Source: Trichoderma breve (lineage: Eukaryota > Ascomycota > Sordariomycetes > Hypocreales > Hypocreaceae). From it: 64,000 nucleotides of DNA. This document shows, piece by piece, positions 37,335 to 49,258 of this stretch; the stretch's first letter is position 1; each line of letters begins with the position of its first letter. A program made the position numbers and the translations under genes. Where the stretch lies: assembly GCF_028502605.1 (NCBI RefSeq), contig NC_079236.1, positions 1,364,001-1,428,000 on the forward strand, in the 5' to 3' direction. The notes under the pieces were generated by a model that worked only from the letters and a program-made list of their open reading frames with translations, ran no database searches and was not told the origin of the DNA.

Positions 37335-38913
37335 GTTGCAGGGTGTGCCGCTGGATTCCTCTCTTTGCTCTTTTTCTTTTCTTCTCCCTTGCCGTTTCAG
37401 CTCACCTGTTGATCCAGGATACAGGCAGCGGGCAAGAGTGAAGAGCGGCTTTTCCGATGGCCGCTGGCAGGATTCCAAAGCGAGATACAGTAGCTTGATA
37501 GGGTGATCACGCAATTTGTTTGCTGTGGTGAAGAATCCTTGTTGCGCAAAATTATTTTAGTCGGTGCAACCACCCTGTGAGTCAAGATAAGAGAGCTCGA
37601 GATGAAAGAAGAACGTCAGATGAAACGAAGAGAGCCATTGTTCAAAGGACAAATGGCGAGATTCGCGAAGGAAGGAGGCAATTCACAGACGTCGCTTCCA
37701 TGATGCAACGATTTTTTTCACTTTTTACTTCTCAGGTGCCACTTGCGGCATCGAGACGCAGTTTGGATTTGTAACGCCTACCCGGGAAGGTCTAACAGCC
37801 TTTCCGTCGCAATTACGGAATTCATTCGGCGTACGAGCACAGGTACTGAGCAGACTGCTATCAATTGCCTCTGCTACAGTATCAAAGTAACACTAGGAAT
37901 TGAATGGGTGCCAGCTTTTGGCCACTCAAGGGTCTAGATCTAAGAAAAAAAAATTTGGTCCCTGCGTCGGCGCTACTCAAACCTCCGAGTTAAGCCGTGC
38001 CTGCGCTAATTTGCCGGTATAGATGGATAAGATGATGGGCTGTCTTTGACAGCTGACAACAGCAGTTGCTATTTAGCAGTGCAGGCGTCAAGAAAGAGAG
38101 AGCTTGGACTTTCACACATATTGATCCGAAAGATGGCGCATCGCTTGCCGTTAAAAGCCAGTTTCGCCAAAACGGAACTCTTTCCGAGAGCCATCTCTAA
38201 CCGTCAACTCCAAAGCTATCAGGTCCACCATCGGCAGAGACATCCGACTGTTATTCTCATCAAGCAGACTCCGTTTCCTGTTTGAAGCCATCTTCACGTA
38301 ATCGCTGATCCTGTAGTAACCATCTATTGAAGGATCCTTGAATTGTTCCTCGCAAGTACCTGTACTCCGCGAGTACAGTCCTATACATCACCTTACCCAT
38401 GAAGCTATTCAGTCCATCTCGCTCTAATACCCGAGCTTGACCATGCAGATGCCTCCATTCCAAGCATGTTCTGCCCCTAAACGTTCGCCATTGGTGCCCG
38501 CGGAAACATATTACGCGCGCACTGCAACTGCCGATGCCCAAAAACCTGCTCTTGCAGCTCCGAGCCCTGCAATAGTTCTGTCGAAGTGGGCTCATGGTTC
38601 GTATATTGGCGCGACGCTTTATTAATGCTAGAGGCGTGGCATCTCCTCGGACCGACGGCGCTTGCGAAATCACGAGGAAATGGATGCGCCCTCCAGCCCG
38701 GTAGTTTTTAAGGCTGCAACTATTCGGGTGCTTAGATTTCGTCAGATTCGCTTGCATCGGCTGTTTCGTAGGAGGGGGCCCATTGTCGATCAATAAGAGG
38801 TTTAAACCAACGACCTTTGCCGAATAATGAAGCCTCGCTAAATCCGACGGCAGCTTGCTCGTCAAGGCGTGTATAAGTTGATTTGCCAGGGGAGCCAGCA
38901 TCAAAAGCTCTTT
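37335..38913. other. Intergenic between ALO1 and tRNA-Thr
   Basis: About 1.6 kb. A 214-codon frame on the minus strand (38260-38904) is open but has no domain or plausible codon pattern. The first few hundred bases are the ALO1 promoter. I see nothing else. Confidence 0.45.
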
Positions 38914-38995
38914 GCCCGCTTGGCTAAGCGGTATAGCGTGTCACTAGTAAATACTTGACATGACAAGGTGATCAGTTCGACTCTGATAGTGGGCA
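38914..38995 (+). tRNA. tRNA-Thr (anticodon AGU) with 10-nt intron
   Basis: The acceptor stem GCCCGCT pairs with AGTGGGC (one G-T). The D-stem is GCTA/TAGC, anticodon stem TGTCA/TGACA and T-stem ATCAG/CTGAT with loop TTCGACT. The anticodon loop reads CT-AGT-A, then an intron at 38950-38959 in the usual place one base 3' of the anticodon. Internal promoters are visible: A-box TGGCTAAGCGG and B-box GTTCGACTC. The discriminator is A. A T-run (38996-39006) is the Pol III terminator. The mature tRNA is 72 nt. Confidence 0.9.
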
Positions 38996-39006
38996 TTCTT
39001 TTTTTG
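38996..39006 (+). terminator. Pol III oligo-T terminator of tRNA-Thr
   Basis: TTCTTTTTTTG follows the last tRNA base directly. Confidence 0.75.
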
Positions 39007-39591
39007 TAACTCTCCACTCTCATTTTTTTGTCACCAGCTACCCCAGAGCTGGTAACAGCGCTTTACTGTTTCAACTGGCTATGGCTGTAGTAATTTTGGA
39101 CACAAGGTATATCTTTTTAGAATTAGAGACGCTGGAATCTTATTACGGGCCTATCAATCGAGATATCGAATGCTGTAAGTTGACGCTGTGGGCATCAAGC
39201 AAAAGCAGAAAGTCAGCGACATGACTCGATCATGCGCGAAACCGACCCAACCTACGTAAAGTACCTCAATTATGGTACGCACCCAAACAAATGCTGCACC
39301 TATTGGTGTATTAAAAGGTCCTATCTCAATTACCTGTATTTCTCTCTGTTCGCCAAGATTGCAGGTTGATGGAGTGGTCATTCTGGAGCCTAAAATGGAG
39401 AAATTCGTTTGTTCCCTGATAGCTACATAAAATAAGAGGAGAGCAATCTATCGTTTCTGTAAATACAAGTAATTCGTTGTTCTGTTTGTTCAGCACCCCA
39501 TCTCCAAAACGCCTTTAAACCGCCTATTGTGAATTTCAATTGCGCATAGCCCATGGCAAGTCCCTGATACTCCTTCGACTGTAGCCCTTTG
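39007..39591. other. Intergenic, tRNA to bZIP gene 3' end
   Basis: About 0.6 kb of AT-rich DNA with no supportable frame. Confidence 0.5.
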
Positions 39592-40696
39592 CTAGATCTC
39601 CACAGGGACCAGAGGATCTTCGCCACGCAATGTCCTCCATTTATTGGCGGCGTTGAGCACATCTGGGCACCCTTGCAGCAAGTATCCCCATTTCGTAAAG
39701 AACTTCTCCGTAAATTCCCACCCCGATATGTCCCATGGATCTGACCATGAGAGAATGCCGAGCTCTGTAGAACTCGAGCTCGCAGGAGTAAAGGTCCTTA
39801 ATCGGTACTCTTGTAATGGAGTCATCCCTACTGTTGTAGGTGGCGGCGTAGAAACCTCAATCTCATCATCCAACTCGACAACTGGCGACGACTCCTTGTC
39901 TGGCGTCGATTTACTATCATCTGGTGAAGCACGAAAGTCGTCTGGTGTACAACCAATGCTTGCGAATATATCCCCGATCAAGTCTTGCAATATTTCGTCC
40001 TCATTAATATTAAACTCCTCTACCGCGAGGATAAGATTGTCACGCAGCTGAGGCGATGGGAAAAGGTCAATCCAGCCTGGGTGAGGAATCTCCGCCTGGA
40101 GTCTCGTAGGTGTGAATGCTGGAGGGATAGCGGGAGTGCCATCAAGGTTTTGAGGAGCGAGCTTAAGGTCGCTAAGCGAAAAGGTACGGCGGACGTCGCA
40201 CATCGTGGAGGCTATCGGCGAGATGCTACTTAGGATGAAGAAGTTTGTGATGACTGCTCGGGAGACATTGAGAACAATGACGTAGAGCAATCTGTGGTCG
40301 GGAGTAAGCGGGAAATAAACTTGATGAGAAGGGACTACAGGCTTCTGGCGCTCGCTTGCAGAAGCTGCCACGGCTGTTGTCGTCTCTGATTCGTGCTCCT
40401 GGGCGAGATTCAATCTCTGCCGCCGGCCTGGATCGGATACCGGTCAATTCTCCGATGCAAGAGTTTAAATAAAAGAGGGACCGGGAGAGGAATCCTTACG
40501 AGCAGCCCGCTGGTTGAGCCTATTTTGTCTTTTCCTCCTTTCCTTAGCATCCTTGAGCCCCGACCAGTCGTCCTTTTCATCCAGCTTCTGCTTGGGCCTC
40601 CTGATTCAGCTTCTGGCCAACCTTGTCCGATCCACATGAAAGTAAACTCACCTCGTCCCGTAGAGGTACTAGACGAAATCTCTGAAATGTAGCCAT
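39592..40696 (-). CDS. bZIP transcription factor with DUF3425 domain
   Basis: Three exons, 40696-40652, 40587-40500 and 40427-39592 (322 aa). The second intron (72 bp) splits the basic region; joining gives KERRKRQNRLNQRAARRRQRL, with the N-x7-R bZIP signature (Asn37, Arg45). The zipper is short and poor in leucine, as in many DUF3425 proteins. The C-terminal domain is DUF3425-like: DHRLLYVIVLNVSRAVITNF, HPGWIDLFPSPQLRDNL and FTEKFFTKWGYLLQGCPDVLNAANKWRTLRGEDPL. These are fungal AP-1-like regulators, often tied to stress or secondary metabolism, but no target is evident here. The first exon (MATFQRFRLVPLRDE) is the least certain part: it is the only upstream frame that joins in phase without a stop. 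Confidence 0.8.
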
Positions 40697-41365
40697 CGTA
40701 TGTATATGTTGAGTTAGACCAATGATTCTGTCCAGGAAAATGACGCGGAAGAGGATTCCGTAGATAGGAGGAGGATGAATCTGGAGTGTGGAAGGTCATC
40801 AGTTTGTCTTCGATGTCTCCTGCTGACTGGAGATGACCAAATTGGGAAAGCTGGTGGGGTTTCAGAGGGCTGGCGCTAATGCAGCCGGATGACAGCACCA
40901 CACCTGTTTAGGTTTAGCTTGAAGATGTTTTGAGGCGAGGGCGAATCGGTGGGAGTTTATCTGTATATTGAACGGGAGATGGATGACGAAGACTGCCTTT
41001 TGCGGTATACGATACTCCAAGAATTTGGTATTGAATGGACATCAACGGATTCTAATTCTCCCATCTTCATTTGAAGGCATTGAATCGAGACAACTCAACT
41101 TACTTTATAACCTGAAAGCTACAATTATATAAAGGAGCCTACCTTCGCTGGAATAACTGGAATTCATCATGGAAACTATTACACAGTTCTTTCGACCTCT
41201 TGAAGATCATATAAGAAAGAAGCTAGCATTCTATAACTTATAAATTTCTTCAGGTGTTTGATCTTATAATTTCATCATTCGAATTGCACACTACCAACCC
41301 CATTCCAATTAATCATTACCGTCCATTTACTTCAACAGATTCATCATAACTCTTTTTAGTTCACA
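40697..41365. promoter_or_regulatory. Divergent promoter region, bZIP gene / SDR gene
   Basis: About 0.67 kb separates two divergent starts. The minus-strand frame 40410-40901 remains open across the bZIP first exon but cannot be spliced in phase to the basic region. Downstream it becomes AT-rich, with a pyrimidine-rich leader before the SDR ATG. Confidence 0.45.
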
Positions 41366-42465
41366 ATGAGCGCCGCACATGTTGTCTGGGGTTTGATGAC
41401 GAACCGCTGGTCATATCCCAGTCTCGAGGCTCTCGAAAATCTCCCCATTCCCGGCAAAACTGTCATTGTCATCGGTGCCAGCGGTGGTCTTGGCCTCGAA
41501 GCTGCTCGACATTACGCTCGCTTGGGGGCATCTCGAGTCATCCTGGGCGTTCGGTCACAGAACAAGGGCGATGAAGCTAAACGGAATATCACCTCTAGCC
41601 TGAGTCCTGAAATAGCCAAGACATGCGTCATTGATGTCTGGATTATTGATTTGGCATCGTTTGCATCTGTTAAAGCTTTTGCGGACCGCGCCACCAAAGA
41701 GCTTTCATCAATCGACATTGCCTTGCTCAATGCTGCCGTCGACAAAGCTCAATTCGGACTCACAAAGGATGGCTGGGAAGAAACTTTGCAAGTGAATACT
41801 CTGGCGACGACGCTTCTGGCTTTGCTATTACTTCCAAAGATGCGGCAGTCATCACGGCCGGACTGGAAACCGTGTTTAAGCATTGTCGCCTCAAGAGGGC
41901 ACCAGTTAGTGTCGGATGGAGCATCTTGGCAGGATGCTCCCAACTGCATAGAAGCGCTGAACAAGAAAGAAAACTTTGGGCAGGCGCCTATCAGGTATTG
42001 CACTTCCAAGTTGCTTATTATCTATGCTGTTAGGGAGATTGCGAAGCTTGCTCTCTCATCTCAAAATGAACCAGACGTCGTGGTGAACTATTCATGTCCG
42101 GGGGCATGTAAGTCGGACCTGGCGCGGGAAGCGGATTCTATGGGGAAAAAAGTTGGGCTTGCCGTCATCCAGGCGACGATTTGCAAGACGACGGAGGAAG
42201 GGTCTAGGACAATAGTCTTTGCGACCGGTCTTGGCGTCCAGAGCCATGGATTGTGGTATCACAAGGATAGAATGGCGGAGTAAGGCAGCCCCTGAATTTT
42301 TTTTCTATTGTTGATGCAATGGCTTTTGTGGGATTTTGACTAATATTACTTTATAGGCCCGGAGTACTAGTTACAAATGAAAAGGGGAAAAAGCTGCAAG
42401 CAAAGGTTTGGAAGGAGATTGTGGAAGTTTTGGCGCCATATGGCATTGAGATTGCTTCGAAATAA
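41366..42465 (+). CDS. Short-chain dehydrogenase/reductase (SDR)
   Basis: Two exons, 41366-42279 and 42357-42465 (340 aa), with a 77-bp intron. The Rossmann motif GASGGLG (37-43), DLASF after beta-4, NAAV in place of the classical NAG(V), catalytic Ser176 in SIVASRG and Tyr211-x3-Lys215 (YCTSK) mark it as a classical SDR. NADP(H) preference is suggested by the Arg after the second strand (GVRSQNK). The second exon adds the conserved C-terminal helix (GKKLQAKVWKEIVEVL). It resembles the retinol-dehydrogenase/WW-oxidoreductase-like fungal SDRs seen in both primary and secondary metabolism; the substrate is unknown. It diverges from the bZIP gene, so a local regulator-enzyme pair is possible, but only by position. 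Confidence 0.9.
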
Positions 42466-42957
42466 GGTGGGTATAATTTCCGTAGTTGTCTTTTTACAGA
42501 CAGACATACTTGTCGGATAGAAAGATTTGCGCATTTCATTTCGGCTTAGCTGATGGAGTGATTTATCAGCTATGAAGGCTTCTTGTATTACTATATTTAT
42601 TATATGAGCTATCACCACTAGTTGAACCTCTTACCCTCTTACTATTGAGACTTGTGACGTTGATGTGAAGTTTATATTTATTTTTTTTCTATAATAAAAA
42701 TGCGGCGTATCCAATCTGGGCGTGTACATGAAAAATGGCAACCCCTAAAGCAACTCCTAAAACACTTCCTAAAACGCTCCCTAAAGCACTTCCTAAAGCA
42801 CTTCCAGAACAACCTCTACAGCAACCTCTACAGCAACCTCTACAGCACTTCCTAAAGCAACCTCTACAGCAACATCGCATAAATAATAACAACCTGAAAA
42901 TAACAAAGCATCTCCTCCCCCAATCTCAGCGCTCAAACTCAGAAATGGTGCCGGCCA
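42466..42957. other. Intergenic with 12-bp tandem repeat
   Basis: AT-rich DNA after the SDR gene, then the repeat described separately. A plus-strand frame (42735-43049) reads through the repeat as PK/TLP and QQPL units, but the codon pattern is set by the repeat itself, so I do not call a gene. Confidence 0.45.
42739..42873. repeat. Composite 12-bp tandem repeat (two related unit types)
   Basis: About six copies of a CCTAAAGCACTT-like unit (42745-42804) are followed by CAACCTCTACAG-like units (from about 42809), and the first type reappears once near 42846. Both 12-mers keep all six frames largely periodic, which creates spurious open frames on both strands. Confidence 0.85.
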
Positions 42958-43730
42958 TCATGACTCTATCTGTTCTATCAGCTCTTTCCAGAAAGCCGAA
43001 TCATCTTCGTCGAGTACGTCCTTCAAAACAGTCTCATATTGGGTGCTGAAGGCTTGCGGGTCAGCTCCTTTGGCAACTAGTACTTGCTTGAAGGTGGGAA
43101 CGTACAGAGTCATGTCCTTGAGACCGGCCATTTTAGTAAGACATAGTATCAGCGGCATCTTCCCATGACCGTCTTTGTGTTCTTCAGATAACTACTCCAT
43201 GTTAGCAGTAAATCTGCGATCTGAGGTCTACCTTTTGATAGGGCTCTATGGAGGGCTGTTTGACCCATGATATTCCGCATGTTGAGGTAGTTTGCAACGC
43301 CGCCCACGCACAGAAGTTGACGAGAGATGTCAAGATGGTGGTTATTTACACATCAATTGATCCATACCTTCCATAGAGACGGCGGTGCGTGCTCTACAAC
43401 TGCGGGTTTCTTACCAGAAGTTTCGGCGTTGGTCGAAGCCCTTTCAAGCATTTGCTTCACAGTTTCCTGGTCGTTGGACAAAACAGCGTAAGTGAGAAGT
43501 CCATACGGCCGTGCTTGACATTGTGAGAGATGTAACTCTCTTACTCGTTGGCACTCTTCGGAGGATGATTGAATAGGGGCACTCTTGGGTTCGACGAAGA
43601 GGTGAAAGTAGATGAGACTTGGATGAAGCCCATCTAAGATGCGATTGATGATTTCGACTGGGAACCGGGCGAGGATGTCGATGACCGGTGTTGAGGTTGG
43701 AGCGAGAGTTGATGCCGGAACGGATGACAT
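42958..43730 (-). pseudogene. F-box-like/ankyrin protein gene with in-frame stop
   Basis: Exons 43730-43232 and 43181-42958 join across a 50-bp intron in a single 240-codon frame, except for TGA at 43355-43353 (codon 126). The N-terminus (DILARFPVEIINRILDGL) is F-box-like. LLTYAVLSNDQETVKQMLERA and GQTALHRALSKE are ankyrin-repeat-like. Coding texture continues in the same frame on both sides of the TGA, and no AG acceptor exists between it and 43245 that could splice it out in frame. This suggests a nonsense change (for example CGA to TGA) or an assembly error. Alternatively only the first 125 codons are translated. The family is weakly recognised. Confidence 0.5.
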
Positions 43731-45185
43731 TTGACACCGAGTTTGTCAGGGCCATAGAGATTCACAGCTGATGCAAGAATCTATGTTGAGATTGTCTGGT
43801 GTCGAGATTGCTTTGGTGATAGTATTGAGTCTATCTACATGCGCACTCAGAGGGTTATATACGTGCGTTACCGGCGACGTCTCCCTGAACATGAAGCCAT
43901 CTCCAACGATTCTGATATGACCGTTAACTGAATGAATTAGTGTTAGACGTTGAAGAATTGCCATCCCATGTAAAATTATCTTCGATGAAAGCTCCGGTGT
44001 AAGACAAACTAATTCATGAAACACCGGTGTACCTAGAGCAAAAACAGTGGCATTCACTTGAGATGAAACAAGGATGGGTAGTTTTTCGGCTGCTGCTTTA
44101 TGGGAGTTTCATACAGTGTGTGTTTAACAATGCAATGCACGTCTGTGCCAAGGAAACAAAGAGACAAAGGGACGAGAATTATGATGGTCGTGAGGGAATT
44201 GCTTCTTGAACAACGTCTTACAAAAGGGTACTGCACCAGAACGTACGTAGGCTGAGGATCGATGGATGATTAATACGCTCAATACGCTGTGAATACGCAT
44301 ATTTGGGAGAGGGGATTCATGTTTAACATTTGGCACTTGAACCACGCACTGTACATGTACTTAACAAACGTTTTAGAGGCGCCATGACTCGAAGAGTGGC
44401 CGTCACATGAATTCTGCTAGAAAGCATCGACACCTTTGTTACCCTCGAACTCTTTGTCACAATTTTTTTTCTTTAAACCAAAAAAATGGGCATTTAGAGA
44501 TGAATGATGCTAGAAGTTAGACAATCTGCTGCGTCGTCTATCGGATCGGCGGCTTCATGTACAATACAACACTCACATGTACATACATTACGGACCCCTC
44601 GGTATTAATAGATTAAATCCATTGCGGCATCATGCATCAAACCAGCCCGTGAAAGGAAGCTGATAAAGAGGCATGACTAAGCGCCCCGCCGCTCGATGCC
44701 CGCTAGTTCGCTTGGAGAAAAAAACGTCATTCCGAGTGCAGCACCTTGTTGCTCGGAGCTACGAATTACAGCAAGCTTAGTGCTGTGATCCAGGCAAGTC
44801 AGGCACTGTGCCGTGCAGAGAGCGCTGCAGCAGCCACTACAGTGTCTGTTACAGCGCCTCTGGACACCTGAAGGCCAGCTCAGCCACCTGTGCAACATCA
44901 TCCCTCATTTTCAGACCAAGGCAAGGCCTGGCCCATTCTTGTACATGCCACTTCTCCACCACCAATCTCCCACGCTACATTATCTTCCTTTCTCTTCAAT
45001 TCACATGCAGCCCTGGCTGGATCGGCTCTTCCTGCAACTACCTCGACCGCTATCGACGCCTTCTTTGACCACTGCTCCGAGCTACTCGGAATAGCCTCTG
45101 CGTTGGCGGCTGGGGGCTGCCTTCAGCTGCAACTCATACCAACGAACCCCCCCAAACACGAGCGAACAATTGCATGTAGCCCAGC
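43731..45185. other. Intergenic upstream of OSH gene
   Basis: About 1.45 kb. The minus-strand frame 43746-44057 is open for 103 codons with no domain. From about 44780 the DNA is pyrimidine-rich and probably holds the OSH promoter and leader. I see no supportable gene. Confidence 0.45.
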
Positions 45186-48100
45186 ATGTCGGACGTGGGC
45201 GAGAGGTACGTCGACCAGCCTCTGATTTTTAATCACCGTCTTTGTCCGTTTGCCTGCTGCAACGTCTCTTTCTTGTTTGCGACCATCGCCGTGTCTTGTT
45301 TTGTCGTCGAGTTCTGGAGCAATTAATGGACTGACTCGGTTGATGTGGCTACAGCAACCACCACAAGCGGTCCAAATCCGCCGCGGCGCTGTCGCTGTTG
45401 CGTCGCAAGGACACTCGCGAAGACGAATCCGGAACTGAAGACGATCGATTGTCGACCACAGGCAGCCATGCATCTCCTCCGAAGCATGCTACGTCAGCCC
45501 CCCGCGGCCACAGCTCGCGGCTGTCGACACCGTCGGCCGTTCTGAGCAGAACACCGTCCAACAACCAAACCGCTGCAAGTGTAAAGGGCTCCCCTATTCA
45601 GGATATCAAGACCGGCAGCCTCGAGCAGTCGGTGCGCAAGTTCAGGGTTGTCGAGGCCCTGCGGAGCGGGGACACGGCGTCCATTTCAAAGGCCATTCGA
45701 GAGACGGCGGACGGCGTCCCACGTGCGAGCATGTCGTCGCTTAGCGGGTCCAGTGCTGGAGCGCTCGAAGATACCACCATACTTCATCTGGCCATGCAGT
45801 GCGCCGAGTTCCCTGTTATCGAATACGTTCTCTCCGACGGTCTTGGCAGCTTGGATGTAAATTCTCGAGATAAGGATGGCAACACCCCGCTGCACATTGC
45901 TGCCATGCACGGCCGTACTCAGGCAGTCAAGCTGCTCCTGGAGCAGAAGGAAATTAACGATGCCATCGCAAATTCCCAAGGGAAGCTGCCCATCGACTTG
46001 GCGCGAACCCCCGAGATCTTCCAGCTTCTTCAGCTTTCTCGGTCCATGTTCACAGATACAAAAGTGCAGCAAATCCAGGACCTCATCGCCAAGAGCGATT
46101 ATGATACCCTTGCTCAGGTGCTGGAGGAGCAGCGGCTGAAGACGATGCTGGACATTAACAGCACCGAGTTTGTAAGCGACCCGGCCGTTGCCCAGGCTGG
46201 AGGCACCTTGCTTCACGAGGCGGCCAAAAAGAAGAATATTCAGCTCATTCAGGTGCTTCTGCTCCACGGTGCCGACCCTTTCCGTCGCGATCGAAAAGGC
46301 AAGCTGCCCCAGTCAATCACCAGTGACGACAACGTCAAGGCCATTTTGAAAAAGTCGCCAGCCGCTGTGGCAGCTCAGAGGGGAATTCAAGAGAAAGCAG
46401 TGCTGGGACATGCGGCCTCGCAAAACGCAACCGCTGGTGGCCCTGCTGATCCCTTGGCAGGCCGCGAGGCTCGGGAGATGAAGGGATACTTGAAGAAATG
46501 GACCAACTATCGCAAGGGCTACCAGCTGAGATGGTTTGTGCTGGAGGATGGAGTGCTGAGCTATTACAAGCACCAAGACGATGCTGGCTCGGCATGCCGC
46601 GGCGCCATCAACATGAAGATTGCTCAGCTCCACATGAGCCCAGACGAGAAGACCAAGTTTGAAATTATCGGCAAGTCATCTGTTAAGTATACGCTCAAGG
46701 CAAACCACGAAGTAGAAGCCAAGCGATGGTTTTGGGCCCTCAACAACTCCATCCAATGGACCAAAGATCAAGCCAGGGAAGAAGAACGACAAGCAGCCCG
46801 CAGCGCTGAGCTTCTTCGAATTGCCAAGGCCGACCAGAGCGGATCAGTCTCTGCCCAAGACTCTCACAGTGAGAACACGAGCATGACGGACTTGCGACGC
46901 GTCAGCACGCAGCTACAAGCGCGCCCGATCCTTAGTGTCAAGAAGTCAGACATGACTGGCACCAGCATCGGCAGCGTAGATGAGGAGGACTTCGTGGATA
47001 CCTATACAGAGGCGGATGCGATGCAAGGTCACGAGCACCCCGCTGGCCCTGGCACCCTACCAGGCGACGGAGACGACGATGACGATTATGGCGAGGAAAC
47101 GAGCGGCCGTGAAGAGCCCCAGGCGACCAAGGATGCGCTCAATATTACGGCGCAATCAGCAAAGCTGCAGCTCGAGACTATGGGAAGCGTCCACTCGGCT
47201 CTTATGGCAGAACTCACCCGTAGTCCTGCCACGACTTTGTCGGATACAAAGGTAACGCAGGCCCTCTCTACATACGACGCTGCCATCCGGAGCTTGACGG
47301 CCCTGGTTGGCGACCTGCTCCGGATTTCCAAGGACCGCGACGCATTTTGGCAGTACCGGCTTGATCGTGAGTCCAACATGCGACGAATGTGGGAGGAAAG
47401 CATGGCACAGGTGGCTCGTGAGCAGGAAATTCTCGAGGCCCGCGTTGGTGAATCAGAGATGAAGCGTAAGCTCGCAAAGAAGGCGTTGCGAGAAGTCATG
47501 GAGCAAGGCGCCTTGCCGTCCGCCAGCGTCACGCCAACAATGGAAAGGGTACAAGAAGAGGTTGAGGAGGTCGAAGTCATTGTAAAGGCAGCTACCCGCG
47601 GCTTACCTCGAAAGCCGACGGCTCTCGAGCAGATGGCGGAGCTGTCTGACAGCGAGTCTGGAGTGGAAGACGAGTTCTTTGATGCCGTGGATGCCGGCGA
47701 CGTTGAAGTCACCGAGATGCCTCCTAGCGACACTAAACAGGAAAAGAAGGACGTCGTCATTTCGGGCATCGACATCAGCAGCTCATTCTCTGGATATGAA
47801 AACGGAATTCGGCACAAGCTCAAAATGGAGAGCGATGACCGGCCGAAGATTTCTCTCTGGGTACGTCAACTAATGAATCAGCTGCCGCTGGGTGCGTGAG
47901 TGTGTGTAATGGGCTAACAAGTAGGGGCAGGGTATTCTCAAGTCTATGATTGGCAAGGATATGACGAGGATGACGCTGCCCGTCTCGTTCAACGAGCCTA
48001 CGTCCTTGCTGTACCGTTGCGGTGAGGACATGGAATACGTGGAGCTCCTCGACCTCGCAGCAGAACGCTCTGATTCAATCGAAAGACTCATGTACGTAGC

Positions 48101-49133
48101 CGCATTTGCCGCCAGTGAGTATGCGTCCACGATTGGCCGCGTCGCCAAACCTTTCAATCCCTTGCTCGGCGAAACTTTTGAGTACGTTCGTCCGGACAAG
48201 AACTACCGCTTCTTCATTGAGCAGGTCAGCCATCACCCACCGATTGGCGCCGCCTGGGCAGAGTCGCCAAACTGGACGTACTGGGGCGAATCCCATGTCA
48301 AGTCAAAATTCTACGGCAAGTCGTTTGACATTAACCCTCTTGGAACATGGTTCCTCAAGCTCCGACCTACCGCCGGTGGCAAGGAGGACTTGTACACGTG
48401 GAAGAAGGTCACATCTTCGGTAGTTGGCATCATTACAGGAAACCCCACGGTGGACAACTACGGCCCCATGGAGATTAAGAACTGGACAACTGGGGAAGTG
48501 GCGTTGGTCGAGTTCAAGGCCAGGGGGTGGAAGGCCTCGAGCGCGTACCAGATCGTCGGCAAGGTCATGGATGCCTCGGGCCAGGTGCGCGTGAGCCTCG
48601 GCGGGCGATGGAATTCGAGACTATATGCCCGACTGACGCCAGGCTACGAGGCTGCTGTTGACGAGCCCTCAACGAAGAACAAGGATATTGTTCACCGTGG
48701 CAGCATTGCAGATCCCAGCCGAGCCTACCTCATCTGGCAAGCCAACGAGAGGCCGGCCGGCATTCCTTTCAACCTGACTCCATTTGTACTGACGTTTAAC
48801 CACATCGACGACAAGCTAAGACCGTGGATTGCGCCCACAGACTCACGCTTGCGGCCAGATCAGCGTGCCATGGAGGAGGGAGAGTATGATTTCGCAGCGA
48901 CGGAGAAGAACCGACTGGAGGAGAACCAGCGAGCTCGCCGGCGAATGCGTGAAAATGCCGGCGAAGAATTCGTCCCCGCATGGTTCACCAAGGCGACTTG
49001 CGAAATCACGGGTGAAGAGTACTGGCAATTCAACGGCAAGTACTGGACACAGCGAGAAAAGGCCGGGCCTGATGGCGATTACGAGGCTGCGTGGGGAGGG
49101 TTGGAGCCGATATACGACGATATACCTGCTTAG
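45186..49133 (+). CDS. OSH1: Oxysterol-binding protein homologue, Osh1/Osh2 type (ANK-PH-FFAT-ORD)
   Basis: Three exons, 45186-45205, 45355-47860 and 47931-49133 (1242 aa). Exon 1 encodes only MSDVGE plus two bases, and the 149-bp intron joins it in phase to [19 protein letters not shown], a conserved N-terminal block. Ankyrin repeats lie at about 120-330 ([35 protein letters not shown]), the PH domain at about 381-478 ([22 protein letters not shown]), a FFAT motif for ER VAP binding at about 779 (DEFFDAVD), and the ORD from about 843 with EQVSHHPP at about 937-944. Osh1/2-type proteins exchange sterols and PI4P at ER-Golgi/endosome or nucleus-vacuole contacts. Two in-frame acceptors six bases apart (47924, 47930) could add Gly-Gln before [11 protein letters not shown]; the downstream one gives the usual WGILK. 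Confidence 0.95.
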
Positions 49134-49258
49134 AATTTCTTGGTACATGATAGCGGTGGAGGACGAAAGACTCAGAAAAAGTAAGGGAAAAAATGTAACT
49201 GTATGGTTTTTAGCACTAGAGTTTGAGAGGATGAGCTGAGTTGTTTTGTTACTTTGTT

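Noticed and set aside
37335..37514. 60-codon N-terminal extension of ALO1
   Set aside because: It is open but low-complexity and unlike the family; the inner ATG gives a family-like start.
38260..38904. 214-codon minus-strand open frame beside the tRNA gene
   Set aside because: It has no domain, its codon texture is unlike the neighbouring genes, and it has no splice partners or conserved ends. It is probably a chance frame.
40410..40901. 163-codon minus-strand frame as the bZIP N-terminus
   Set aside because: It cannot be joined in phase to the basic-region exon without a stop; the short ATG exon at 40696 can.
42735..43049. 104-aa frame through the 12-bp repeat
   Set aside because: Its open state follows from a repeat unit whose length is a multiple of three; the minus strand is also open.
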